From contig NZ_JARHUG010000006.1 in NCBI RefSeq assembly GCF_029223185.1, positions 1 to 64,000 on the forward strand: DNA of 64,000 nucleotides, written 5' to 3'. The stretch comes from Aliiglaciecola sp. CAU 1673 (GTDB lineage: Bacteria > Pseudomonadota > Gammaproteobacteria > Enterobacterales > Alteromonadaceae). Shown piece after piece: positions 37,633 to 47,327 of the stretch (positions are counted from its first letter, which is position 1; every line of letters starts with the position of its first letter). The translations under genes and the position numbers were made by a program. The notes under the pieces are model-generated. The model was given only the letters and a program-made list of their open reading frames with translations, had not been told where the DNA came from and made no database searches.

Positions 37633-39300
37633 TTACTTGCTGATCTTTTTATACTTAAGCCTATGCGGCTCGACCACATCCTTACCAAAGTTTTCTTTGA
37701 GCCAGGCTTCGTAGTCGGTGAAGTTACCTTCGTAGAAGTTAACCTGGCCTTCATCACGGTAGTCAAGGATATGGGTGGCCACACGGTCAAGGAACCAACG
37801 GTCGTGCGAGATCACCATGGCGCAGCCCGGGAATTCAAGCAGGGCGTTCTCCAGGGCGCGCAGGGTTTCTACGTCCAAATCGTTGGTGGGTTCGTCGAGT
37901 AGCAGCACGTTACCGCCAGCTTTTAACAGCTCTGCCAGATGCAAACGGTTACGCTCACCACCGGAAAGATCCTTGACGAATTTCTGCTGGTCATTGCCTT
38001 TGAAGTTAAAGCGGCTCACATAAGCCCGGCTGTTAATCTCAAAGTTACCAATACGCAGAATATCCTGACCGTTTGACACCTGTTGGTATACCGTCTTGTT
38101 GCCATCCAGGTGATCCCTGAACTGATCCACACTGGTCAGTTTGACGGTTTCACCAATGACAATCTCGCCGCTATCGGGTTTTTCCACACCGGACAACATA
38201 CGGAACAGGGTAGATTTACCGGCACCGTTGGGACCGATAATGCCGACAATGGCGCCTTTGGGGATCTTAAAGCTGAGATCGTCAATCAGCACCCGGTCAC
38301 CATAGGTCTTTCTAAGGTGATTAACCTCGATAACCTTATCGCCCAAACGTTCACCGGGTGGAATAAAGAGTTCGTTGGTCTCGTTACGCTTCTGGTAATC
38401 GTTGCTGGCCAGTTCTTCAAAGCGGGCCATACGGGCTTTGCTCTTGGCCTGACGACCTTTGGCATTACTGCGTACCCACTCCAATTCCTGTTTAATAGAG
38501 CGCTGACGGGCCTGTTCGGATTTTTCTTCCTGCTCCAGACGCTTGTCTTTTTGCTCCAGCCAGGAGGAGTAATTGCCTTCCCAGGGAATACCATGTCCAC
38601 GGTCGAGTTCCAAAATCCAGCCTGCGACGTTATCCAGGAAATAACGGTCGTGGGTAATGGCGACGACGGTGCCTTCGTAATCGTGCAGGAAGCGCTCCAA
38701 CCAGGCTACGGATTCGGCATCCAGGTGGTTGGTCGGTTCGTCCAGAAGCAGCATATCGGGCTTTTCTAACAGCAAACGACACAAGGCCACGCGGCGACGC
38801 TCACCACCAGAAAGTTTGGAGACATCGGCATCCCAAGGCGGCAAGCGCAGGGCATCGGCGGCTCGATCCATGGCATGGTCAAGGTTATGACCGTCTTTGG
38901 CCTGAATAATGGCCTCTAATTCGCCTTGCTCTTTGGCCAGGGCATCGAAGTCGGCATTTTCATCGGCATAGGCGGCATAGACTTCGTCCAGACGCTTCAG
39001 GGCGTGGACCACGTCGGCAAAAGCACCTTCGATATTGCCGCGCACGTCTTTGCTTTCATCCAGCTTTGGCTCCTGGGGCAGGTAGCCGATTTTAATGCCT
39101 GGCGCGGGGCGGGCTTCACCTTCGATATCTTTATCGATGCCGGCCATAATGCGCAACAGCGTTGACTTACCGGCGCCATTTAAACCCAGCACGCCGATTT
39201 TGGCGCCGGGGAAAAAACTTAAGGAGATATTCTTCAGAATTTCACGCTTAGGCGGGACGATCTTTCCCACCCGGTGCATGGTATATACATATTGAGACAT
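37633..39300 (-). CDS. ettA: Energy-dependent translational throttle protein EttA (ABC-F ATPase)
   Basis: Ribosome-associated ABC-F protein that gates entry into elongation according to ATP/ADP ratio. Two ABC cassettes: Walker A GLNGAGKSTLLRIMAG with LSGGERRRVALCRLLLEKP and LLLDEPTNHLD, then GPNGAGKSTLFRMLSG with LSGGERNRLHLAELL and DEPTNDLD. Starting at ATG 39300 (MSQYVYTMHRVGK) it is 555 aa, the same as E. coli EttA; the frame stays open 147 bases further up but that part has no family support. It has no transmembrane part and is not an exporter. Confidence 0.95.
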   Translation of the reverse strand: MSQYVYTMHRVGKIVPPKREILKNISLSFFPGAKIGVLGLNGAGKSTLLRIMAGIDKDIEGEARPAPGIKIGYLPQEPKLDESKDVRGNIEGAFADVVHALKRLDEVYAAYADENADFDALAKEQGELEAIIQAKDGHNLDHAMDRAADALRLPPWDADVSKLSGGERRRVALCRLLLEKPDMLLLDEPTNHLDAESVAWLERFLHDYEGTVVAITHDRYFLDNVAGWILELDRGHGIPWEGNYSSWLEQKDKRLEQEEKSEQARQRSIKQELEWVRSNAKGRQAKSKARMARFEELASNDYQKRNETNELFIPPGERLGDKVIEVNHLRKTYGDRVLIDDLSFKIPKGAIVGIIGPNGAGKSTLFRMLSGVEKPDSGEIVIGETVKLTSVDQFRDHLDGNKTVYQQVSNGQDILRIGNFEINSRAYVSRFNFKGNDQQKFVKDLSGGERNRLHLAELLKAGGNVLLLDEPTNDLDVETLRALENALLEFPGCAMVISHDRWFLDRVATHILDYRDEGQVNFYEGNFTDYEAWLKENFGKDVVEPHRLKYKKISK

Positions 39301-39357
39301 AGAATTGGTTAATTCCCTGTTTGAAGTGGCGCCTATTCTAAACCAAAAGTTTTTGAA

Positions 39358-39464
39358 AGTGTGAGGTGATAGGGGATTGAATTTTTCTGCTTTCTGGCGT
39401 TTTGTCAGACACACGGGAATGACTTCAAACCAAGCCTCATGCCTCACAGCTTAGACCTCACACT
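39358..39464. repeat. Inverted repeat of AGTGTGAGGT in the ettA-glyA gap
   Basis: AGTGTGAGGT at 39358-39367 and its exact reverse complement ACCTCACACT at 39455-39464 bracket 87 bases. The right arm region also holds GCCTCAT, GCCTCACA and ACCTCACAC in close succession, i.e. several degenerate copies of a TGAGGY-type word. Function unknown; may be a small intergenic repeat or a long-loop hairpin. Confidence 0.5.
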
Positions 39465-39581
39465 AAACTGATTAACGCTGTACTTGTGAGGCAAAATGAC
39501 TAGAATATGGGCTCTTTTCTGCCCACCCCAATCGGGCTGCACCAATCACCGGCCAGGCCGGTTAACCTCCGAGGAGAGACG

Positions 39582-40838
39582 ATGCTTTCACGTGATATGA
39601 ACATTGCCGATTTCGATCCAGAACTGTGGCAAGCCATTGAGAACGAAACCCGCCGCCAGGAAGAGCATATCGAGCTTATCGCCTCAGAGAACTATTGCAG
39701 CCCGCGCGTATTAGAGGCGCAGGGTTCACAGCTGACCAACAAGTATGCCGAGGGTTATCCCCATAAGCGTTACTACGGTGGCTGCGAATATGTCGACGTG
39801 GCAGAAGATTTGGCCATCGAGCGTGCTAAACAGCTTTTCGGTGCCGATTATGCCAACGTGCAGCCACACTCCGGCTCTCAGGCTAACAGCGCGGTGTTTA
39901 TGGCCCTGCTCAATGCTAACGACACAGTATTAGGGATGAGCCTGGCCCATGGTGGTCACCTGACCCATGGCTCTCATGTCAACTTCTCCGGCAAAACCTA
40001 CAAGGCCGTGCAGTACGGTCTTGATGAGGCCACCGGCATCGTTGACTATGCCCAGGTAGAAGCCCTGGCCATGGAGCATAAGCCGAAAATGATCATCGCC
40101 GGTTTCTCTGCCTACTCTGGCATAATGGACTGGTCTAAATTCCGTGCCATCGCCGATAAAGTGGGTGCCTACCTGCTGGTGGATATGGCCCACGTTGCAG
40201 GTTTGGTAGCTGCTGGTTTATACCCCAATCCGTTGCCTCATGCCCATGTGGTTACTACCACCACTCACAAAACTCTGGCCGGTCCGCGCGGTGGTTTGAT
40301 TCTGTCTTCTTGTGGCGACGAAGAGATTTACAAGAAGCTCAATAGTTCCGTATTCCCCGGTAATCAGGGTGGCCCGCTGTGCCACGTAATCGCGGCCAAG
40401 GCTGTGGCTTTCAAAGAAGCGCTGCAACCAGAGTTTAAGGCTTACCAGCAACAAGTAGTGACCAATGCTAAGGCGATGGTCTCTGTGATGCAGGAGCGCG
40501 GCTATAAAGTGGTGTCCGGTGGTACCGACAACCATCTGTTCCTGATGGATTTGATTGACAAGGACATCACCGGTAAAGACGCCGATGCCGCACTGGGCCG
40601 CGCCTATATCACCGTGAATAAGAACTCTGTACCTAACGATCCGCGTTCACCTTTTGTGACCAGTGGTCTGCGTATCGGTACCCCAGCCATTACCCGCCGT
40701 GGTTTCAAAGAAGCCGAAGCCAAGCAAGTTGCAAACTGGATTTGTGATGTGCTGGACAATATGGGTGATGAGTCCGTGGTCGATAAGACCCGCGAAGCGG
40801 TTAAAGCCCTTTGCGCCAGGTTCCCTGTTTATGCATGA
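39582..40838 (+). CDS. glyA: Serine hydroxymethyltransferase
   Basis: Converts serine and tetrahydrofolate to glycine and methylene-THF with PLP. 418 aa; N-terminal [23 protein letters not shown]-binding Lys in [16 protein letters not shown], and [15 protein letters not shown] near the C-terminus. The start at ATG 39582 ([16 protein letters not shown]) is chosen for the GAGGAGAG ribosome site just before it; the frame continues 75 bases upstream without family similarity. Followed by a strong terminator, so probably monocistronic. Confidence 0.97.
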   Translation: MLSRDMNIADFDPELWQAIENETRRQEEHIELIASENYCSPRVLEAQGSQLTNKYAEGYPHKRYYGGCEYVDVAEDLAIERAKQLFGADYANVQPHSGSQANSAVFMALLNANDTVLGMSLAHGGHLTHGSHVNFSGKTYKAVQYGLDEATGIVDYAQVEALAMEHKPKMIIAGFSAYSGIMDWSKFRAIADKVGAYLLVDMAHVAGLVAAGLYPNPLPHAHVVTTTTHKTLAGPRGGLILSSCGDEEIYKKLNSSVFPGNQGGPLCHVIAAKAVAFKEALQPEFKAYQQQVVTNAKAMVSVMQERGYKVVSGGTDNHLFLMDLIDKDITGKDADAALGRAYITVNKNSVPNDPRSPFVTSGLRIGTPAITRRGFKEAEAKQVANWICDVLDNMGDESVVDKTREAVKALCARFPVYA

Positions 40839-40862
40839 TTAGGCTATTGGCCAAAGCATAAG

Positions 40863-40890
40863 AAAAACGCGGCTTATTGCCGCGTTTTTT
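40863..40890 (+). terminator. Rho-independent terminator of glyA
   Basis: AAAAACGCGGC, loop TTATT, GCCGCGTTTTTT: an 11-bp stem including A-T pairs, with a T run continuing into TTGTTT. Confidence 0.9.
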
Positions 40891-40911
40891 GTTTAATGGG
40901 AGTCCGAAAGA

Positions 40912-41415
40912 ATGATTTTTGAAACGGCACGCCTTCAGTGCCGGATGTTAGATGAAGAAGCAATAGCACCGCTTCAGCACTTACTGGGTGACCCCCAGGT
41001 GATGCAATTTTCCGTTCGTGGTGTGCAAACGCCAGAGCAAGTGGCGGATTATGTGCAGCAACATTTGCTTCAGCACCAGCAATTTGGTTACGCCCACTGG
41101 GGACTGTGGATCAAAGAACGGACGGAATTTGCCGGGGTGGTGGGATTTAATTGCCATGAAATAGAAGGGCAGGAGATCCGCCATATTACTTACCGTTTGC
41201 TACGCGAAAAGTGGGGCCAAGGGTTGGCTCAGGAGGCTGTTAGGGGAGCACTTGGTTTTGCTCATCATCAACTGGGCTGGAAGGAAGTCAGTGCCTTGGT
41301 GGAACCGCAAAACAAGGCTTCAGCAAGCGTATTGTTACGCTGCGATTTCAACTTTGTACGCCACAGTTTGTTTGTGGGCAGAGTTGTTGAATTGTATCAT
41401 CAAGCCTTTCAGTGA
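40912..41415 (+). CDS. GNAT-family N-acetyltransferase (RimJ/RimL-like)
   Basis: 167-aa acetyl-CoA-dependent acetyltransferase. N-terminal FETARLQCRML is typical of the Acetyltransf_3 (RimJ/RimL) subgroup; the acetyl-CoA binding region is KWGQGLAQEAVRGALGFAHH, and NKASASVLLRCDF is the usual C-terminal Asn-Ser element. The acceptor (ribosomal protein, antibiotic or small molecule) is unknown. It lies between glyA and nrdR and overlaps the convergent next gene by 7 bases. Confidence 0.88.
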   Translation: MIFETARLQCRMLDEEAIAPLQHLLGDPQVMQFSVRGVQTPEQVADYVQQHLLQHQQFGYAHWGLWIKERTEFAGVVGFNCHEIEGQEIRHITYRLLREKWGQGLAQEAVRGALGFAHHQLGWKEVSALVEPQNKASASVLLRCDFNFVRHSLFVGRVVELYHQAFQ

Positions 41416-41876
41416 CGCTTTTGAAAGCGTAAGGCAAACCCCTTGCCGTTTAAGTCTTCCACCTTTACATCCAAGGTATCGGTACCCTCAAGTTGATAGT
41501 GCAGGCGCTGTGGATAATCATGTTCTGGGTTTTCAAAGATGGCCTGGTTGGCCGAGCAGGTTGTCAGCAAAAAAGGCACCGGCATAGGGTTCTCAGTGAC
41601 CTTGGCCAGATAAAAGATCTTATCTTGCATTTGCACCAGACGCAGATCTTCGCTGCGACTGACTTCTCCTTGTTTAATGCTCCAGCCCCTGCCCTCGTAG
41701 CTGTTGTCACTGACTTGTTGCCAGGCTTCCAGTACCTGACCTTTTTCGGTTGGCATTTGCCAGGTGGCGAGCAGCCAGGAAAGATCGGTTAACCGGCATG
41801 TCGCTTGCGCCTGGATGGGGGCGCCGAGCAGGGCTGTTAATAAAAGATAACTATATTGGCGCTGAAATAGGTTCAC
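41409..41876 (-). CDS. DUF6265-like exported protein
   Basis: 155-aa protein with a signal peptide (LLLTALLGAPIQAQA) and a lipocalin-like small domain: LSWLLATWQMP near the start, a WQQVSDNSYEGRGW strand and FENPEHDYPQRLHYQL. These blocks match the DUF6265 family, whose function is not known. It is convergent with the acetyltransferase and divergent from nrdR, with only 86 bases for both promoters. Confidence 0.75.
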   Translation of the reverse strand: MNLFQRQYSYLLLTALLGAPIQAQATCRLTDLSWLLATWQMPTEKGQVLEAWQQVSDNSYEGRGWSIKQGEVSRSEDLRLVQMQDKIFYLAKVTENPMPVPFLLTTCSANQAIFENPEHDYPQRLHYQLEGTDTLDVKVEDLNGKGFALRFQKRH

Positions 41877-41962
41877 AATTGCTGCCTCGAAAGGGGTTTT
41901 ATGCTAGCTTAACCGCACTTTTTTCATAGTCCACTGCAGAATTTCCAACAGCAGGAATCCCT

Positions 41963-42412
41963 ATGTTTTGCCCCTTTTGTTCTGAACAGGAAACCAAGGT
42001 AATAGATTCACGCCTGGTGGCAGAAGGCCATCAGATTCGTCGCCGACGTGAATGTCTGGCCTGCCATGAACGTTTTACCACCTTTGAAACGGCTGAGTTG
42101 GTTATGCCTCGAGTCGTTAAGCGCGATGGCTCCCGTGAGCCGTTTAACGAAGATAAGCTGCGTGCCGGTCTGCAACGTGCGCTGGAAAAACGTCCGGTCA
42201 GCACCGAACAGGTTGAGCAATGCATCAATCGTCTCAAGTCAGAGCTGCGTGCCACTGGTGAGCGTGAAGTCGATAGCAAATTGATTGGTAATTTGATTAT
42301 GGATGCACTCAAAGACCTGGATAAGGTTGCCTATGTGCGTTTCGCCTCGGTGTACCGATCGTTTGAGGATATTCGGGAGTTTGGCGAAGAAATCGCCAGA
42401 CTTGGAGACTGA
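41963..42412 (+). CDS. nrdR: Transcriptional repressor NrdR of ribonucleotide reductase genes
   Basis: 149-aa repressor sensing ATP/dATP and binding NrdR boxes upstream of nrd operons. N-terminal zinc ribbon with cysteines in CPFC and CLAC (residues 3-6 and 31-34), then an ATP-cone starting at [16 protein letters not shown]. Length and start are canonical. It leads the riboflavin run: ribD begins one base after its stop, as in many gammaproteobacteria. Confidence 0.97.
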   Translation: MFCPFCSEQETKVIDSRLVAEGHQIRRRRECLACHERFTTFETAELVMPRVVKRDGSREPFNEDKLRAGLQRALEKRPVSTEQVEQCINRLKSELRATGEREVDSKLIGNLIMDALKDLDKVAYVRFASVYRSFEDIREFGEEIARLGD

Positions 42413-42413
42413 T

Positions 42414-43529
42414 ATGGGATTTTCGCACGCGGATCATCAGCATATGGCCAGAGCATTACGCCTGGCAGAAAAAGGGCGTTTTACTACCAGTCCTAATCCC
42501 AACGTGGGCTGTGTGTTGGTTTCCCCATCAGGAGAGATCATCGGAGAAGGCTGGCATCAACAAGCAGGCGGTCCCCATGCCGAAGTCTTTGCTTTGCGTG
42601 ACGCCGGAGATTTGGCCAAAGGCGCAACGGCCTATGTGACCCTGGAGCCATGCAGTCACCATGGTCGCACTCCTCCCTGTGCCGATGCGTTGATTAAAGC
42701 CGGTGTCGCCCGTTTGGTCTGTGCCATGCAGGACGCTAATCCCAAGGTGGCGGGGCAGGGAATTCAGCGTCTGATAGATGCCGGTGTGGAGGTGCAAGTG
42801 GGCTTGATGGAATCTGAATCACACAAGCTGAATCATGGATTCTTCACCCGTATGACCAAAGGGCGCCCCCACATTACCGTTAAAATGGCGGCGAGCTTAG
42901 ATGGTAAAACCGCGATGGCCAATGGCCACAGTCAATGGATAACCAGTGCACTGGCCCGCGCCGATGTGCAGCGTCAACGGGCGCAGAGCTGTGCCATCTT
43001 AACCGGCTCCGGCACGGTGCTGATTGACAATCCTTCGCTGAACGTCAGGTTAAGTGCAGAAGAACTGGGCCTGGTTGATTTGGCGGTGCGTCAACCTTTG
43101 CGCGTGATAGTGGATAGCCGTAATCAGTTGGATCCAGACAAGCAAATTTTTCAACTGCCAGGTGACATTCTGCTTGCGAACAAACAGGTCAGTCCCCACC
43201 TCTTCCCAAAATCTGTGCGTCAGTGGCATTGCACCTCCAAGGGCAGTCGTGTTGATTTGGCGGCATTGATGATGCATTTGGGTGAACTTGGCATCAACAA
43301 CTTGTGGGTTGAAGCCGGTGCCGCCTTAACAGGTGCCTTATTGGAGCAGCAGTTGGTGGATACACTGGTGCTGTACCAGGCCCCCAAATTGATGGGCGAT
43401 AAGGCCAAAGGCCTGGCGCTGCTGCCCAGCTTGACCCATATGGAACAGGCTATCAGTCTTAAATGGCAGGATATTCGCCAGGTCGGGGAAGATTTACGCC
43501 TGACTGCTGACGTACAATATCAATCCTAG
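42414..43529 (+). CDS. ribD: Bifunctional riboflavin deaminase/reductase RibD
   Basis: Second and third steps of riboflavin synthesis. 371 aa: N-terminal cytidine-deaminase-like domain with zinc ligands HAEVFAL and PCSHHGRTPPC, and a C-terminal DHFR-like reductase domain (RPHITVKMAASLDGKTA). The start is ATG 42414, directly after nrdR with GGAG six bases before it; the open frame further upstream runs inside nrdR and is not used. Confidence 0.96.
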   Translation: MGFSHADHQHMARALRLAEKGRFTTSPNPNVGCVLVSPSGEIIGEGWHQQAGGPHAEVFALRDAGDLAKGATAYVTLEPCSHHGRTPPCADALIKAGVARLVCAMQDANPKVAGQGIQRLIDAGVEVQVGLMESESHKLNHGFFTRMTKGRPHITVKMAASLDGKTAMANGHSQWITSALARADVQRQRAQSCAILTGSGTVLIDNPSLNVRLSAEELGLVDLAVRQPLRVIVDSRNQLDPDKQIFQLPGDILLANKQVSPHLFPKSVRQWHCTSKGSRVDLAALMMHLGELGINNLWVEAGAALTGALLEQQLVDTLVLYQAPKLMGDKAKGLALLPSLTHMEQAISLKWQDIRQVGEDLRLTADVQYQS

Positions 43530-43558
43530 CTTCTAGGCCAGTTAAACAGGAGAGCAAT

Positions 43559-44221
43559 ATGTTTACCGGCATCATCCAGGCGGTGGGCACCATCAGCGCT
43601 ATGCAACCAACCGGCGGCGACATGCGTCTGCGCGTAGAGACAGGCAAGCTGGATATGAGCGATGTGGCCTTAGGTGACAGTATCGCTACCAATGGCGTAT
43701 GCCTGACGGTGGTGGAGTTTTCCAATCATCATTATGTGGCCGACTTATCCTCTGAAACCCTGAAACGCTCAGGCTTTGCTCATTATCAGCTGGGGCAAAA
43801 GGTGAATCTGGAAAAAGCCATGTTGGCGTCCACCCGATTTGGTGGCCATATTGTCAGTGGTCATGTGGATGGGGTGGGTGAGGTCTTGTCTGTGACACAA
43901 AGCGCCCGTGCCTGGGAAGTGTGGGTGAAAGCCCCTGACGAGCTGGCCAAATACATTGCCGAGAAAGGCTCGATTACCGTGGATGGCGTGAGTCTAACCG
44001 TCAATGGCGTGGATGGTGCCAAGTTCAGGTTGACCCTGGTCCCTCATACCATGCAGGAAACCAATATCGGCACGTATCAAGCCGGCACCAAAGTCAATTT
44101 GGAAGTGGATGTGGTGGCCCGTTATCTGGAACGCCTGATTCTGGGTGATAAAGCCGCACAGTCCAGTGCCGGAAAAGAGATTAGTCTGGCCTTTTTAGCC
44201 GAACACGGCTATCTCAGATAG
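43559..44221 (+). CDS. ribE: Riboflavin synthase alpha subunit
   Basis: Dismutates two 6,7-dimethyl-8-ribityllumazine molecules to riboflavin. 220 aa with two homologous lumazine-binding domains, the first starting MFTGIIQAVGTI, the second after GHVDGVGEV. CAGGAGAG precedes the ATG. It follows ribD by 29 bases (called ribC in E. coli). Confidence 0.95.
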   Translation: MFTGIIQAVGTISAMQPTGGDMRLRVETGKLDMSDVALGDSIATNGVCLTVVEFSNHHYVADLSSETLKRSGFAHYQLGQKVNLEKAMLASTRFGGHIVSGHVDGVGEVLSVTQSARAWEVWVKAPDELAKYIAEKGSITVDGVSLTVNGVDGAKFRLTLVPHTMQETNIGTYQAGTKVNLEVDVVARYLERLILGDKAAQSSAGKEISLAFLAEHGYLR

Positions 44222-44269
44222 CACCGATTATTACAACAATATTTTGACCCTACAGCATTGAGAGAAACG

Positions 44270-45376
44270 ATGGCATTGAACAGTACCTTGGAGATTATCG
44301 AAGACATTCGTCAGGGCAAAATGGTAATCCTGATGGATGACGAAGATCGGGAGAACGAGGGCGACCTGATTATGGCTGCGGAGTATGTGACGCCACAGGC
44401 CATCAATTTTATGGTGACCCATGCGCGGGGTCTGGTTTGCCTGCCGATGACCCCAGAGCGTTGTGCCCGTTTGAAGTTGCCGTTAATGGTGAACAATAAC
44501 GGTGCCCAGTTTTCTACCAACTTTACCGTATCCATCGAAGCGGCCACTGGCGTGACCACAGGCATTAGCGCGGCAGATAGAGCCCGCACTATCCTGGCGG
44601 CAGTGGCCAAAGATGCTAAGGCTGAAGACATTGTCCAGCCCGGACATATTTTTCCATTGATTGCAAAAGACGGCGGCGTGCTTAATCGCGCCGGTCATAC
44701 CGAAGCCGGCGTCGATCTGGCGCGTTTGGCTGGCGCAGAACCAGCCGCTGTTATTGTCGAGATCCTTAACGAAGACGGCACCATGGCCCGTCGCCCGGAG
44801 CTCGAAAAGTTTGCCCAGAAGCATGATCTTAAGATTGGTACCATTGCCGATCTTATCGAGTATCGGAACCTGAATGAGACCACCATCGAAAAAGTGGCTG
44901 AGTGCAAGCTGCCTACCGACTTTGGTGATTTTGATTTAATCACTTTCAGGGATGATATCGACAAACAAGTGCACTTTGCCCTGCGTAAAGGGGAGATCAA
45001 AGCCGATGAACCGGCATTGGTTAGGGTGCATTTGCACGATACCTTTGGTGATTTACTTGGCTCCACCCGCGGCTTGGATCGCAGCATGGGACTGCATCAA
45101 GCCATGGCGCGCATTGCTGATGAAGGCGGTATTTTATTGCTGCTCGGCAAAGAAGAATCCCGGGATGATTTGATTGCCAAGGTGCGCCAGTTTGAAGCCG
45201 AAGACAAAGGCGAACAGCCACCAGGGCGCTCCTGGCAGGGCACGTCAAGAACCGTGGGTGTTGGCTGTCAGATTTTGGCCGCGCTGGGCGTAAAGAAAAT
45301 GCGACTATTGAGTAAACCCAGGAAGTACCATGCATTGTCTGGTTTTGGCCTGGAAGTGGTGGAGTATGTTTCCTAA
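44270..45376 (+). CDS. ribBA: DHBP synthase with a degenerate GTP cyclohydrolase II-like domain (RibBA/RibBX type)
   Basis: 368 aa. The N-terminal half is a complete 3,4-dihydroxy-2-butanone 4-phosphate synthase ([36 protein letters not shown]). The C-terminal half aligns with GTP cyclohydrolase II but reads [20 protein letters not shown] where active enzymes have the zinc-binding cysteines (ECLTGD...RCDCG). All three Cys are missing, so cyclohydrolase activity is not expected; this matches the RibBX variant known in Proteobacteria. ATG 44270 after GAGAGAAACG is preferred over TTG 44258. The first riboflavin step must then be made by a RibA elsewhere. Confidence 0.9.
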   Translation: MALNSTLEIIEDIRQGKMVILMDDEDRENEGDLIMAAEYVTPQAINFMVTHARGLVCLPMTPERCARLKLPLMVNNNGAQFSTNFTVSIEAATGVTTGISAADRARTILAAVAKDAKAEDIVQPGHIFPLIAKDGGVLNRAGHTEAGVDLARLAGAEPAAVIVEILNEDGTMARRPELEKFAQKHDLKIGTIADLIEYRNLNETTIEKVAECKLPTDFGDFDLITFRDDIDKQVHFALRKGEIKADEPALVRVHLHDTFGDLLGSTRGLDRSMGLHQAMARIADEGGILLLLGKEESRDDLIAKVRQFEAEDKGEQPPGRSWQGTSRTVGVGCQILAALGVKKMRLLSKPRKYHALSGFGLEVVEYVS

Positions 45377-45396
45377 AGGCAGGGTGTATTAATACA

Positions 45397-45424
45397 TTCA
45401 CCTGATTGGTGGCTGTGGTATCAT
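45397..45424 (+). promoter_or_regulatory. Possible sigma-70 promoter before ribH
   Basis: TTCACC (45397-45402) and TATCAT (45419-45424) with 16-base spacing, 30 bases before the ribH start. Would allow ribH-nusB-thiL-pgpA to be transcribed separately from ribBA. Fit is moderate. Confidence 0.35.
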
Positions 45425-45453
45425 ACGCGCCATTTTTATTGCGGGAATAAATC

Positions 45454-45927
45454 ATGAACATCATTGAAGGTAACCTGAGGGCAACGGGCAAGAAGTTCGC
45501 CCTGGTGGTGTCAAGATTCAACAGCTTTGTCGTTGAAAGTTTGGTGGACGGTGCGCTGGATACATTGGAGCGTGTGGGTGAAGTCAATGAACAAGACATC
45601 ACCCTTGTGCGTGTACCTGGTGCCTACGAGCTGCCACTGGCGGCCAAGAAACTGGCAGAAAAAGGCCAGTTCGATGCCATTATTGCCTTAGGTGCTGTGA
45701 TCCGCGGTGGTACGCCTCACTTTGATTTTGTTGCCGGTGAGTGTAACAAAGGTTTAGCTCAGGTCTCTTTGGAATTCGGTGTGCCGGTTTCTTTTGGTGT
45801 GATCACCACTGACAATATCGAGCAGGCTATTGAGCGCTCTGGCACCAAAGCCGGTAACAAGGGCGCTGAGGCTGCCATGGGTGCGCTGGAAATGGTTAAC
45901 GTTGTTGACCAGATTGCAGGAGCCTGA
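45454..45927 (+). CDS. ribH: 6,7-dimethyl-8-ribityllumazine synthase
   Basis: Penultimate riboflavin step, joining the RibD product and DHBP. 157 aa, forming large oligomers. Family blocks: [35 protein letters not shown] and [17 protein letters not shown] (with the catalytic His). It follows ribBA by 77 bases, with a possible promoter in the gap, and is coupled to nusB through a one-base gap. Confidence 0.96.
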   Translation: MNIIEGNLRATGKKFALVVSRFNSFVVESLVDGALDTLERVGEVNEQDITLVRVPGAYELPLAAKKLAEKGQFDAIIALGAVIRGGTPHFDFVAGECNKGLAQVSLEFGVPVSFGVITTDNIEQAIERSGTKAGNKGAEAAMGALEMVNVVDQIAGA

Positions 45928-45928
45928 T

Positions 45929-46351
45929 GTGAAAGCTTCCTCCCGTCGATTGGCCAGAGAACTGGCGCTACAGGGCGTTTATTCCTGGCAGATGAGTAAA
46001 AACCCGGTGTCGCAGATTGAGTTGCATCTGGCAACCACCAATAACGTGGAACAGGTCGATATGGCCTTTTTCCAGGAGTTATTACGCTCGGTGATAAAGG
46101 ACTATGAAAGACTGGATGCCAGCATTAAGCCTTATCTTGGCCGCTTACCCGAAGAGCTTGATCCTGTGGAGAAAGCGATTTTGCGCCTGGCCACCTATGA
46201 GCTGCTGGAAAGACTGGATGTGCCTTTCAAAGTGGTTATCAACGAGGCTATCGAACTGGCCAAATCCTATGGCGCAGAAGAAAGCCATAAATTCGTCAAT
46301 GGTGTACTCGACAAAGCTGTACGTACGCTTCGCAAACACGAACAATCCTGA
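45929..46351 (+). CDS. nusB: Transcription antitermination factor NusB
   Basis: 140-aa all-helical protein that, with NusE, binds boxA RNA and supports rRNA antitermination. It starts at GTG 45929, one base after the ribH stop, with CAGGAG before it: VKASSRRLARELALQGVYSW. The C-terminal INEAIELAKSYGAEESHKFVN block is conserved. The frame is open upstream inside ribH but that part is not NusB. Confidence 0.95.
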   Translation: MKASSRRLARELALQGVYSWQMSKNPVSQIELHLATTNNVEQVDMAFFQELLRSVIKDYERLDASIKPYLGRLPEELDPVEKAILRLATYELLERLDVPFKVVINEAIELAKSYGAEESHKFVNGVLDKAVRTLRKHEQS

Positions 46352-46357
46352 TCCAAC

Positions 46358-47320
46358 GTGAAAGAATTTGATCTTATCGCGCGCTTCTTTTCCAACAGAA
46401 GCCATCAGCGCCGTGATGTGCAGATTGGTATTGGAGACGACTGCGCCATCGTCAATGTGCCCCAGGGACAATCCCTGGCCGTCACTACCGACACTTTAGT
46501 CAGTGGTGTGCATTTCCTCGAAAATACGCCAGCACGCGCTATTGCCCACAAGGCTGTGGCCGTGAATCTGAGTGATTTGGCGGCCATGGGCGCGGAGCCG
46601 GCGTGGATAAGCTTGTCTATATCTATGCCCGTATCCGACGAAGCCTGGTTGGAAGAGTTTTCCCTGGGCTTGCAGGAAATCTGCGAGTATTACTCGGTAC
46701 AGCTTATCGGCGGTGATACAGTGCAGGGGCCTCTTTGCGTGACCATTACTGCCCAGGGTTTTATCCCTAAAGATCAGGCACTAACGCGCTTTAAGGCCAA
46801 GCCCGGTGACTGGCTGTATGTTACCGGCACATTAGGGGATGCCGGTCTGGCCTTGGATATGGCCAGGGGAAAGGTCGATGTGCCGACAAAATATCGCAAC
46901 TACTTACAGAGTCGTCTTGATTATCCAACCCCCAGAGTACTCAGCGGTACCTTGCTAAGACGCATTGCCAGCGCCTGTATTGATATCTCCGATGGCATCA
47001 TTGCTGACTTAGGGCATATCCTTAAAGGCTCTCAGTGTGGTGCACTTTTGCAGGTAGATAAATTGCCGATGTCTGAGGCTATGCATGAATCGGTGTCAGC
47101 GGAGCAGGCCATTCGTTATGCGCTTACCGCAGGGGATGACTATGAATTGCTTTTTTGTGTGTCGGAAGAGCAAAAAGGTAACCTGGATTTGATGCTGGCA
47201 ACCGCCAATGTTCCGGTGACCTGTATCGGTCAGTTAAGCGGCCACCATGCCAAGATTGAACTGCGCCACGGCAAAGAGCGTTATGCCTTCGAAGGTAAGG
47301 GGTATCAGCACTTTGCCTGA
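46358..47320 (+). CDS. thiL: Thiamine-monophosphate kinase
   Basis: Phosphorylates thiamine monophosphate to the active pyrophosphate with ATP. 320 aa; N-terminal EFDLIARFF and GIGDDCAIV (Mg/ATP binding), AVNLSDLAAMGAEPAW, GGDTVQGPL and DISDGIIADLGHI are the family motifs. It starts with GTG 46358, six bases after nusB, without a clear ribosome site. The nusB-thiL-pgpA order is typical. Confidence 0.95.
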   Translation: MKEFDLIARFFSNRSHQRRDVQIGIGDDCAIVNVPQGQSLAVTTDTLVSGVHFLENTPARAIAHKAVAVNLSDLAAMGAEPAWISLSISMPVSDEAWLEEFSLGLQEICEYYSVQLIGGDTVQGPLCVTITAQGFIPKDQALTRFKAKPGDWLYVTGTLGDAGLALDMARGKVDVPTKYRNYLQSRLDYPTPRVLSGTLLRRIASACIDISDGIIADLGHILKGSQCGALLQVDKLPMSEAMHESVSAEQAIRYALTAGDDYELLFCVSEEQKGNLDLMLATANVPVTCIGQLSGHHAKIELRHGKERYAFEGKGYQHFA

Positions 47321-47327
47321 GCCAAAG

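Noticed and set aside
39301-39447. 49-residue N-terminal extension of ettA
   Set aside because: It has no family similarity and the 555-aa form from 39300 equals the E. coli length.
39472-39506. Sigma-70 promoter for glyA (TAGAAT at 39501)
   Set aside because: The -10 is fair but no acceptable -35 lies 16-18 bases upstream.
42303-42413. Extended start of ribD within nrdR
   Set aside because: ATG 42414 has a GGAG site at six bases and the usual RibD N-terminus follows.
44222-44269. FMN riboswitch in front of ribBA
   Set aside because: The gap is only 48 bases, too short for the FMN element, and shows none of its conserved helices.
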